13,556 nucleotides of DNA from an uncultured Eubacteriales bacterium (GTDB lineage: Bacteria; Bacillota; Clostridia; Christensenellales; Borkfalkiaceae): NCBI GenBank assembly GCA_949745625.1, contig CATJZR010000054.1:1-13556 (forward strand). The letters are read 5' to 3'. Below are positions 1 through 6,334 of this stretch, piece after piece (position 1 is the first letter of the stretch; each line of letters opens with the position of its first letter). The translations under genes and the position numbers were made by a program. The notes under the pieces were generated by a model. The model had not been told where the DNA came from and did not search any database. It worked only from the letters and a program-made list of their open reading frames with translations.

Positions 1-50
1 ATTAGTTCAATAATCACTTTAATGCCTCAAATTACTGTTTACTGTACATC

Positions 51-79
51 ATTATATCACGAAAAATAAAGTAACGCAA
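51..79 (-). promoter_or_regulatory. Probable leftward promoter (extended -10) for a gene beyond the left edge
   Basis: On the minus strand a TATAAT (51-56) is preceded by TG one base upstream, the extended -10 pattern. It lies 17 bp downstream of a weak -35, TTGCGT (74-79, 3 of 6 consensus positions). It would transcribe leftward out of the window, so the gene it serves cannot be seen. The perfect -10, the TGn extension and the ideal spacing support it; the poor -35 and missing gene limit confidence. Confidence 0.45.
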
Positions 80-95
80 TAAAACTCTCTATCTC

Positions 96-117
96 ACTAG
101 GCTACTCGTAGCCTAGT
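96..117. repeat. 22-bp perfect inverted repeat (10-bp arms, 2-bp centre), possible operator
   Basis: ACTAGGCTAC (96-105) is followed by TC and its exact reverse complement GTAGCCTAGT (108-117). It starts 16 bp upstream of the -35 of the leftward promoter at 51-79. No T-run follows on either strand, so it does not look like an intrinsic terminator. A dimeric regulator's binding site is one reading. An RNA hairpin at the end of the flavoprotein operon transcript is the other. Confidence 0.5.
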
Positions 118-130
118 TCGTCCACGAAAA

Positions 131-170
131 ATAGTACAGGCATAGCTTAACGCTATACCTAAATCTTTTT
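131..170. terminator. Possible bidirectional terminator after the flavoprotein operon
   Basis: A stem of 9 positions with one mismatch (138-146 with 152-160) closes a 5-nt loop. On the minus strand, the direction of the gene ending at 222, a TATTTTT run follows after a 4-nt gap. On the plus strand CTTTTT follows after a similar gap. The stem is short and the T-runs are slightly displaced, so it would be a moderate terminator at best. It is the only candidate for ending the operon within the window. Confidence 0.45.
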
Positions 171-221
171 ATTTGTGTCTTATTAAATTCCCCACGGTAA
201 CTACGGTAAATAAGTGCCTTT

Positions 222-1751
222 TTAACGGTATTTTTCGAATATTTTCTCAGCTACCCTTAGTCCATCCGCCGCCGAGCTGGTTATGCCACCGGAATAGCCG
301 CTGCCTTCGCCGCAGGGGTACAGTCCGCTTACAGACACGCTTTCGCAGCTTTCACCGCGAACAATTTTTACCGGCGAAGAAAATCTCGTTTCCACACCGG
401 TAAGCACCGCGTCTGGACAGTCGAAACCCTTTAATCTCTTACCCATATCGGGAATAGCAGCCCTCAAAGCCTCGACCGCAACAGAAGGCAAAACCTCATC
501 AAGCGGCGCGAATGCGCACCCCGCCGAATATGTGGGAAAAATATCCCCGAAGCGGTCTGAAATTCTTCCCGCCGCAAAATCTTTATAAAGCTGTACGGGA
601 GCTTTGTAATCTCTCCCGCCCGCCTCGAACGCAAGCCTCTCGACGGTCTGCTGAAACCGCATGCCTGCAAACAAATCTTCGCCGCCGAAATCCTCTTTTT
701 TCAATTGCACCATTAGCGCGGCGTTTGAATTCACACCGTTTCTTGCGTACTCACTCATTCCGTTGGTCACTACGCCGCCCGCTTCGCTTGCCGCCGGAAT
801 AACTACGCCGCCAGGGCACATACAGAAAGTAAATACGGTACGCCCGTGCGCGTGAGACACAAGCTTATAATCAGCAGTGGGCAATTCTTTATAACGACTA
901 CCGTACTGCGATTTCCCGATTTCACTTGCAAGATGTTCTACCCTTACACCGACTGCAAATTCACGCGGCTGCAATTCTATCCCGTAGCTGTTAAGCATAA
1001 CGAACGTATCGCGCGAGGAATGCCCTATTGCAAGCACCGCTATTTCCGTCTGGATTACGCTAATTTCACCTGTTTTGACATTTCTAAGCGTCAGTGATTG
1101 CAACTTCCCTTCACTGCAATTTATTTCTGTAAGAAGAGTATTAAACCTGTATTCCCCGCCATTACGCACGATATAGGCGCGCATATTGCGTAACACTTCA
1201 TACAGCTTGTCACTGCCTATGTGCGGCTTGTTCAGATATAATATTTCTTCTGGCGCGCCGAATTTATAAAACATTTCAAGAACGGACCTGTTAAATCCGC
1301 TATGAGTCTGCGTGTTCAGTTTTCCGTCCGAAAACGTACCCGCGCCCCCTTCGCCGAACTGCACATTTGAGTTGACGTCCAAAACGCGCTGCGAAAAAAA
1401 TATTTCCGTCGTGAGCTTTCTTTGCTCTACGGCTTCACCCCGCTCTATAATAATCGGTAAAAATCCGTGTTCAATCAGCCTTACGGCACACGCAAGCCCT
1501 GCGGGTCCCGCACCCACAATAACCGCCTTTTTACTTTTTTTAATGCGTTCGGGCTGCACGCAAACAACCTGCTCGTCCGAAGCTATGACGGAATACACCC
1601 AGTAAATGTTATTTTTATCGCGGGCGTCAAGAGATTTTTTAATAATAGAAAAACGCCTTAAAGGTCTGCCGAGCTTTTTTGCGGCAATTTTTATAAGCTT
1701 GTCCTCGCTCTCGCCTATATTTAGCTTTATATTGTCTATGCGTATATTCAT
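222..1751 (-). CDS. FAD-dependent dehydrogenase, COG2509 family
   Basis: A 509-residue flavoprotein of the COG2509 family of uncharacterised FAD-dependent dehydrogenases; substrate and electron partner are unknown. A small N-terminal domain (about 1-70) precedes the Rossmann FAD fold, with the dinucleotide motif GAGPAG at 80-85 and the ribose-binding acid in IIERG (101-105). The family-typical FGEGGAGTFSDGKL segment is near 132-145. The C-terminal motif GLYPCGEGSGYSGG (about 476-489) closes the FAD site. There is no signal peptide or membrane segment, so it is probably cytosolic. Length fits the family. The start is the ATG in a 4-bp ATGA overlap with the upstream oxidoreductase, implying translational coupling; no convincing Shine-Dalgarno precedes it. 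Family assignment is firm, but the reaction is unknown. Confidence 0.9.
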   Translation of the reverse strand: MNIRIDNIKLNIGESEDKLIKIAAKKLGRPLRRFSIIKKSLDARDKNNIYWVYSVIASDEQVVCVQPERIKKSKKAVIVGAGPAGLACAVRLIEHGFLPIIIERGEAVEQRKLTTEIFFSQRVLDVNSNVQFGEGGAGTFSDGKLNTQTHSGFNRSVLEMFYKFGAPEEILYLNKPHIGSDKLYEVLRNMRAYIVRNGGEYRFNTLLTEINCSEGKLQSLTLRNVKTGEISVIQTEIAVLAIGHSSRDTFVMLNSYGIELQPREFAVGVRVEHLASEIGKSQYGSRYKELPTADYKLVSHAHGRTVFTFCMCPGGVVIPAASEAGGVVTNGMSEYARNGVNSNAALMVQLKKEDFGGEDLFAGMRFQQTVERLAFEAGGRDYKAPVQLYKDFAAGRISDRFGDIFPTYSAGCAFAPLDEVLPSVAVEALRAAIPDMGKRLKGFDCPDAVLTGVETRFSSPVKIVRGESCESVSVSGLYPCGEGSGYSGGITSSAADGLRVAEKIFEKYR

Positions 1752-2911
1752 AACCGTTTTAAAATACCGTCAGCTGCGGCGTAACCGCTTGAAAAAGCCC
1801 AGTGAAGATTGTAGCCGCCGCAACAGCCGTCTATGTCAAGAAGCTCGCCTGCAAGAAAAAGATTGCGAACGTACTTGCTTTCAAGCTCTTCGGTAACCCC
1901 GTCCGTTTCGACGCCGCCACGCGTAACTTGAGCGTAATCGAAACCGAGCGTTCCTACAACATTCAAGATAAAGCTTTTTGCAGTGCTGCAAATATCCTCT
2001 GCGCGATTGCTGCCGCAACGCCTTATTATCGCCCGCCCTATCTGATTATGCAGCGTTCCGCTCAACAGCTCGCCGTCGCGATAACCCAATTTCTTTTTTT
2101 CTTCAATGTCGCGGATAATTTTCTCGTCGTCGAAAGGCAAAAAATTTAAAGACAGCACGGTCCCGTGCCTGTCCGCAACATACGGTGAAATTGCGAATAT
2201 AGCGTTACCGGAAACGCCGTATTCGGTAAAAATAACGTCGCCGTGGGTGCGCGCAAGCGTTTGTCCGTTCATACAAGCGGTAACTCCGCAATCTACGCGT
2301 ATTCCTTTTAAGATTTTGGTATGTTCGGTATCCGTCTTTAGCTGAACGAGCGAAGGAAACAGTTGAGTAAGTCCATGCCCTAAGCTCTGCGCCAGCGCAT
2401 ACGCCGAACCGTCGGTTTTATACTGTTTCTGCGCCTTACCGCCCGTGCATAGAACGGCGAATCTCGCCGTCAAGGTCTGCCCCGACGATAAAGTCATTTT
2501 TAATCTTTTGTCGATTGCGGTCACCTTTGTATTCAGCAAAATTTCAGCGCCGCCGTGTTGCAAATCGTGAATAAGACTGTCAACGAGCGCGGATGCCTGC
2601 CTGCCGACGGGGTACACTCTGCCACGCTCGTCGGCGTGGAGCATACAGTGAAAGAGCTGCTCTTCAAGACTTATTCTGTCTGGCGAAAGTGCAATTTTTT
2701 TTACTAAATCTTTATTGCCGAAATAGTATTCCGCCGACATATCGGTATTAGTCACGTTTCCCTGACCGTTGCCCGTAGAGGCGAGCTTCTTACCAAGCCG
2801 CTCACCTGCTTCAATAACCGCTATTTTAAGTTCTGGTGCATTTCTTAAAAGGCGCACGGCGCAGGCAAGCCCCGAAGCTCCGCCACCGACAATCGCAACA
2901 TCGTAATTCAT
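1748..2911 (-). CDS. NAD(P)/FAD-dependent oxidoreductase, COG2081 (HI0933/YhiN/BaiN-like)
   Basis: A 387-residue flavoprotein of the HI0933/YhiN family, often annotated as BaiN-like or 'aminoacetone oxidase family'. The physiological substrate of most members is unsettled. The FAD-binding GGGASG is at residues 9-14 and the ribose-binding acid in the IEAGERLG segment (33-40). The family signature near 46-55 reads TGNGQGNVTN, whereas well-known members carry TGNGRCN or GGGRCN. The C-terminus has the typical AGELLDIDGCCGGYNLHWAFSSG run (about 350-372). The start is fixed: the ATG directly precedes the first Rossmann strand, and an in-frame TAA lies 4 codons upstream with no ATG, GTG or TTG after it. 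No Shine-Dalgarno is present, and the promoter predicts a leaderless mRNA. The gene overlaps the next flavoprotein gene by 4 bp and probably forms a two-gene operon with it. Confidence 0.92.
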   Translation of the reverse strand: MNYDVAIVGGGASGLACAVRLLRNAPELKIAVIEAGERLGKKLASTGNGQGNVTNTDMSAEYYFGNKDLVKKIALSPDRISLEEQLFHCMLHADERGRVYPVGRQASALVDSLIHDLQHGGAEILLNTKVTAIDKRLKMTLSSGQTLTARFAVLCTGGKAQKQYKTDGSAYALAQSLGHGLTQLFPSLVQLKTDTEHTKILKGIRVDCGVTACMNGQTLARTHGDVIFTEYGVSGNAIFAISPYVADRHGTVLSLNFLPFDDEKIIRDIEEKKKLGYRDGELLSGTLHNQIGRAIIRRCGSNRAEDICSTAKSFILNVVGTLGFDYAQVTRGGVETDGVTEELESKYVRNLFLAGELLDIDGCCGGYNLHWAFSSGYAAADGILKRL

Positions 2912-2917
2912 AATTAT

Positions 2918-2946
2918 ATTGTATTACAACGCGTTCAAGCTGTCAA
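2918..2946 (-). promoter_or_regulatory. SigA-type promoter of the two-flavoprotein operon, leaderless geometry
   Basis: On the minus strand TTGACA (2941-2946, perfect -35) is separated by 17 bp from TACAAT (2918-2923, 5 of 6). Six bases then lead to the ATG at 2911-2909, so the canonical +1 is the A of the start codon. The -35 overlaps the TGA stop codon of the upstream ferritin-like gene. Confidence 0.8.
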
Positions 2947-3452
2947 CATTTAAGCTCGTGCAAAATTTCTTTAAGCTTTTCGAGATGCAGTTTTTCGTCC
3001 TCCAAAATACGCGCTATTATTGCCTTGACCTGTTCGTTTCTCAATCGCGATAACATTCTGGTATACTGGCATATAGCGTGCTTTTCGCCCATAATATCGT
3101 CCTCTACCATATTAACAAGTTCGCGCGAATACGAGACGAATTTTGCCGAATAAAAATTATACGCCGTGGGTGGGTTCTGGCAGAAAATAGGCTGCGCGCC
3201 GAGGGCTGTTATGGTTTTTCCGAGCAACTTCAGGTGTATCATTTCCGCAACAGCTATACTTTCGATTGAGTCGGCAAATTCGTTCATTCCGTTCTTCATG
3301 AATATAAGCGAATGATAGATATACTGTAACACAGCGTTCAATTCCCCTGTAGAAGAAGCGTAAGCGGGCGAAATGACGGCAAGTGAATAAGCATCGGGAC
3401 AAATCCCGTCCGTGGTAGGAAATACATTATTTGATGTAAGAGGTTTAGCCAT
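2943..3452 (-). CDS. Ferritin-like di-metal protein (rubrerythrin / Mn-catalase-like four-helix bundle)
   Basis: A 169-residue protein resembling the small ferritin-like proteins of Clostridia related to rubrerythrin, Mn-catalase and CotJC. Candidate metal ligands appear in ferritin order: E37 in GELNAV, E70 with H73 in AEMIH, E123 in GEKHAI, and E153 with H156 in EKLH. This is the two-fold E...ExxH pattern of a four-helix di-iron or di-manganese site. A role in peroxide or metal handling is inferred; the exact activity cannot be read from sequence. The frame is open upstream to 3563, but that extension crosses the uvrA terminator and the uvrA 3' end, so the ATG at 3452 is preferred. It is not preceded by a Shine-Dalgarno; a TATTAT lies 6 nt upstream. 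No terminator is visible in the 31-nt gap to the flavoprotein operon, so read-through is possible. Confidence 0.85.
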   Translation of the reverse strand: MAKPLTSNNVFPTTDGICPDAYSLAVISPAYASSTGELNAVLQYIYHSLIFMKNGMNEFADSIESIAVAEMIHLKLLGKTITALGAQPIFCQNPPTAYNFYSAKFVSYSRELVNMVEDDIMGEKHAICQYTRMLSRLRNEQVKAIIARILEDEKLHLEKLKEILHELKC

Positions 3453-3458
3453 ATTAAC

Positions 3459-3464
3459 ATAATA
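3459..3464 (-). promoter_or_regulatory. Possible -10 element of the ferritin-like gene
   Basis: TATTAT (5 of 6) lies on the minus strand exactly 6 nt before the ATG at 3452, the same geometry as the flavoprotein promoter. No good -35 sits at 16-18 bp, so this is weak. Only about 38 bp separate the start codon from the uvrA terminator, so any dedicated promoter must be in this interval. Confidence 0.3.
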
Positions 3465-3490
3465 TGAATACTTTTGCCCGCAAGGTGAAA

Positions 3491-3516
3491 TAAAAAAAGG
3501 CGGAACCCGCCTTTTT
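3491..3516 (-). terminator. Intrinsic terminator of uvrBA
   Basis: A perfect 10-bp stem AAAAAGGCGG / CCGCCTTTTT with a 3-nt loop (3494-3503 with 3507-3516) is followed on the minus strand by further T residues (TTATTT). The A-rich start of the stem lies inside the uvrA TAA stop codon (3517-3515), so gene end and terminator are fused. The near-symmetric A/T flanks would also allow termination on the plus strand. Confidence 0.9.
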
Positions 3517-6331
3517 AATTTAAAACTCCTTTTAGGTAATAACCCGTATAGCTTTCCTTGCATTGCGCGACCTCTTCCGGTGAACCGGTTACCAGAACAG
3601 TGCCGCCCTTATCGCCTCCCTCGGGACCCAAATCGATTATCCAGTCCGCCGTTTTTATTACGTCGAGATTGTGCTCTATTACTAGCACTGTATTGCCTCC
3701 GCTTCTCAACCGCGTTATTATTTTAATAAGCTTATCAACGTCGTAGCTATGCAGACCCGTAGTCGGCTCGTCGAGGATATAAAAGGTTTTTCCCGTGCTG
3801 CGCTTTGAAAGCTCAGTCGCAAGCTTGACGCGCTGCGCCTCGCCGCCGGAAAGCGTAGTCGCGCTTTGCCCGAGTTTGATGTAGCCGAGCCCGACATCGC
3901 AAATAGTCGAAAGCTTATTGTATATTGCAGGCACGGGTTTAAACAGCTCTGTCACCTCTTCAACGGTCATTTCAAGCACGTCGGCTATACTCTTGCCCTT
4001 GTATTTGACCTCAAGCGTTTCACGGTTATACCGCTTGCCGCCGCAGACCTCGCACGGAACGTATATGTCGGGCAAAAAGTGCATTGCTATCTGTATAATT
4101 CCGTCGCCCTGACAGTGCTCGCACCTGCCGCCCGCGACGTTGAACGAAAACCTGCCGCTCTTGTATCCGCGTTCCTTAGCGTCGGGTGTTGCAGCAAACA
4201 AATCTCGTATCGCAGTGAACACGCCCGTATACGTTGCAGGATTCGAGCGCGGCGTTCTGCCTATCGGCTGTTGGTCGATTGCTATTACTTTATCGAAATT
4301 TTCAAGCCCTTCGAAGCCGTCGCACTTGCCGAGCTGCTGACGTGCGCCGTTGAGATTGTTTGCGAGGTAGGGATGAATTATCTCGTTGACAAGGCTGGAT
4401 TTGCCGCTGCCCGAAACACCCGTAACCGCAGTTATCAGCCCCACAGGGATTTCTACGGAAATATTTTTAAGATTGTTCTGCCTGCACCCCTTTACTTTGA
4501 GCCATCTTCCGTCCGGCACCGCGCGGACCGCAGGCACCTCGATTTTCTTTCTGCCCGAAAGGTAGTCGCCGGTTATCGAGCGCGGCTCGTTAATAATGTC
4601 CTCAACCGTTCCGCACGCAACCACCTCGCCGCCGTGCACGCCCGCCTTCGGACCTATATCGACGATATAGTCCGCAGCGCGCATCGTGTCCTCGTCGTGC
4701 TCGACAACAATAAGCGTATTCCCAATTTCGCGCAGACCGAGAAGTGAATTTAAAAGCTTCTGATTGTCACGCTGGTGCAAACCTATACTCGGCTCGTCCA
4801 AAATATACAAAACGCCGGTAAGCGCGCTGCCTATCTGCGTGGCGAGTCGTATTCGCTGACTTTCGCCACCCGAAAGCGTAGCTGCGCTTCGTGAAAGCGT
4901 AAGATAGCCTAACCCTACGTTCTTCAAAAAGCTGAGCCTGTTATTTATTTCTTTGATTATGCTGTCCGCAATAAGGTGCTCCGTCTTACCGAAAAAGCCG
5001 AAATCGGTAAACGACGAAAGATCGTCCACCGCCATATCGCAGACCTCCATAATATTTTTACCGCCGACAGTGACGGCAAGCGCCTCTTTCTTTAATCGTT
5101 TCCCGTTACATGCGGGACAGTCGCAGATGCGCATATAGCGCTCTATATCCCACTTGATGCCCTCGGACGAGGTTTGACTGTATCTGCGTTGCAGGTTAGT
5201 CACAAAGCCTTCCCACGCAGTTTTATAACTGCCCGAAAAGCGTGTGACGTTATACTCTAAATCAATCAACTCGCCGCCGTTACCGTACATAAGCATATCG
5301 TAAATTCCGTCGGGCAGGTCTTTAACAGGAACGTCGAGCGAGAAATTATAGACCTTTGAAAGCGCGGTAAGATACATCTGAGTCATCGATGAGGAATCAA
5401 GGTTCCAGCCGCTTATTCTGATTGCGCCATCGTGCAGAGATTTACTTTTATCGGGACAGATTAAATCGGGGTCGACTGTCTGTTTAAAGCCCAGTCCCGA
5501 GCATTCGGGACACGCGCCCCACGGGGTATTGAATGAAAAAAGCCGCGGCTCGATTTCCTCTATCGATATTCCGCAATCGGGACAGGCGTATTTGGAAGAA
5601 TATAACTCTTCTTTACCGTCGCAGTCAATCGTGACCAGTCCGTCCGCAAGGCGCAGCGCGCTTTCAATGCTATCGGTCAGTCTTTTAATAATTCCATCCT
5701 TAATTACAAGCCTGTCGATTATAACGGAAATATTGTGGCGGATATTTTTTTCAAGATGAATCTCCTCCTGCAAGTCGTACGCAATACCGTCTATTTTAAC
5801 TCTGCCGTAGCCGCTCTTTTTGTAACCGGATAGCTCCTTGACAAATTCGCCCTTTTTGCCTCTGACGACAGGAGCTTCAACTATAATTTTACTCCCCGCA
5901 GGCAAAAGCATAATTTTATCGGCGATTTCGTCGACCGATTGCCGCCTTATTTCCCTGCCGCATTTATGGCAATGCGGAATTCCGACGCGAGCAAAAAGCA
6001 GCCTGAAATAATCGTAAATTTCCGTTACCGTTCCGACAGTCGACCTCGGGTTATGCGATGTTGTTTTCTGGTCGATGGAAATTGCGGGTGAAAGCCCGTC
6101 AATCAGCTCTACATCGGGTTTATTCGACTGCCCCAAAAACTGGCGGGCATAAGACGATAGACTCTCAATATAGCGCCTTTGCCCTTCTGCGAATATAGTA
6201 TCGAACGCGAGCGTGGATTTACCGCTGCCCGACAGCCCTGTGAACACAGTAAAAGAGTTGCGCGGAATATGCACGTCCACGTTTTTTAAATTGTTTTCCT
6301 TAGCACCTTTGACAAATATTTCTTCTTTCAT
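3515..6331 (-). CDS. uvrA: Excinuclease ABC subunit A
   Basis: The damage-sensing ATPase of nucleotide excision repair: a UvrA dimer finds distorted DNA and loads UvrB. At 938 residues it is a full-length ABC protein with two nucleotide sites. The first Walker A is GLSGSGKST (32-40), with signature LSGGESQ (487-492) and Walker B LYILDEP (508-514). The second Walker A is GVSGSGKSS (638-646), with signature LSGGEAQ (827-833) and a following ILDEPTTG. Zinc ligands are visible as C250/C253 with C274/C277 (damage-recognition module), as C737/C740 with C760/C763 (C-terminal zinc finger), and as an extra CHKCG at 121-125. The ATG lies 3 nt after the uvrB stop codon, with only a weak GTGAG just upstream, so translation is probably coupled to uvrB. 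It is transcribed from the uvrB promoters and ends in a terminator at its stop codon. Nothing appears truncated. Confidence 0.98.
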   Translation of the reverse strand: MKEEIFVKGAKENNLKNVDVHIPRNSFTVFTGLSGSGKSTLAFDTIFAEGQRRYIESLSSYARQFLGQSNKPDVELIDGLSPAISIDQKTTSHNPRSTVGTVTEIYDYFRLLFARVGIPHCHKCGREIRRQSVDEIADKIMLLPAGSKIIVEAPVVRGKKGEFVKELSGYKKSGYGRVKIDGIAYDLQEEIHLEKNIRHNISVIIDRLVIKDGIIKRLTDSIESALRLADGLVTIDCDGKEELYSSKYACPDCGISIEEIEPRLFSFNTPWGACPECSGLGFKQTVDPDLICPDKSKSLHDGAIRISGWNLDSSSMTQMYLTALSKVYNFSLDVPVKDLPDGIYDMLMYGNGGELIDLEYNVTRFSGSYKTAWEGFVTNLQRRYSQTSSEGIKWDIERYMRICDCPACNGKRLKKEALAVTVGGKNIMEVCDMAVDDLSSFTDFGFFGKTEHLIADSIIKEINNRLSFLKNVGLGYLTLSRSAATLSGGESQRIRLATQIGSALTGVLYILDEPSIGLHQRDNQKLLNSLLGLREIGNTLIVVEHDEDTMRAADYIVDIGPKAGVHGGEVVACGTVEDIINEPRSITGDYLSGRKKIEVPAVRAVPDGRWLKVKGCRQNNLKNISVEIPVGLITAVTGVSGSGKSSLVNEIIHPYLANNLNGARQQLGKCDGFEGLENFDKVIAIDQQPIGRTPRSNPATYTGVFTAIRDLFAATPDAKERGYKSGRFSFNVAGGRCEHCQGDGIIQIAMHFLPDIYVPCEVCGGKRYNRETLEVKYKGKSIADVLEMTVEEVTELFKPVPAIYNKLSTICDVGLGYIKLGQSATTLSGGEAQRVKLATELSKRSTGKTFYILDEPTTGLHSYDVDKLIKIITRLRSGGNTVLVIEHNLDVIKTADWIIDLGPEGGDKGGTVLVTGSPEEVAQCKESYTGYYLKGVLN

Positions 6332-6334
6332 AAC

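Noticed and set aside
194..230. Short repeats of ACGGTA(A) after the COG2509 gene
   Set aside because: Only three copies of 6-7 bp with irregular spacing; compatible with chance.
2924..2940. LexA-like GAACGCGTT in the flavoprotein promoter spacer
   Set aside because: The half-sites are 2 bp apart instead of 4 and the flanks do not match, so it is not an SOS box.
3453..3563. 37-residue N-terminal extension of the ferritin-like ORF
   Set aside because: It crosses the uvrA terminator hairpin and the 3' end of uvrA; the ATG at 3452 gives a normal-length family member.
3866..4747. 293-codon plus-strand ORF opposite uvrA
   Set aside because: It lies wholly antisense to conserved UvrA coding sequence, has no Shine-Dalgarno or promoter I can see and no recognisable domain; it is best explained as a shadow frame.
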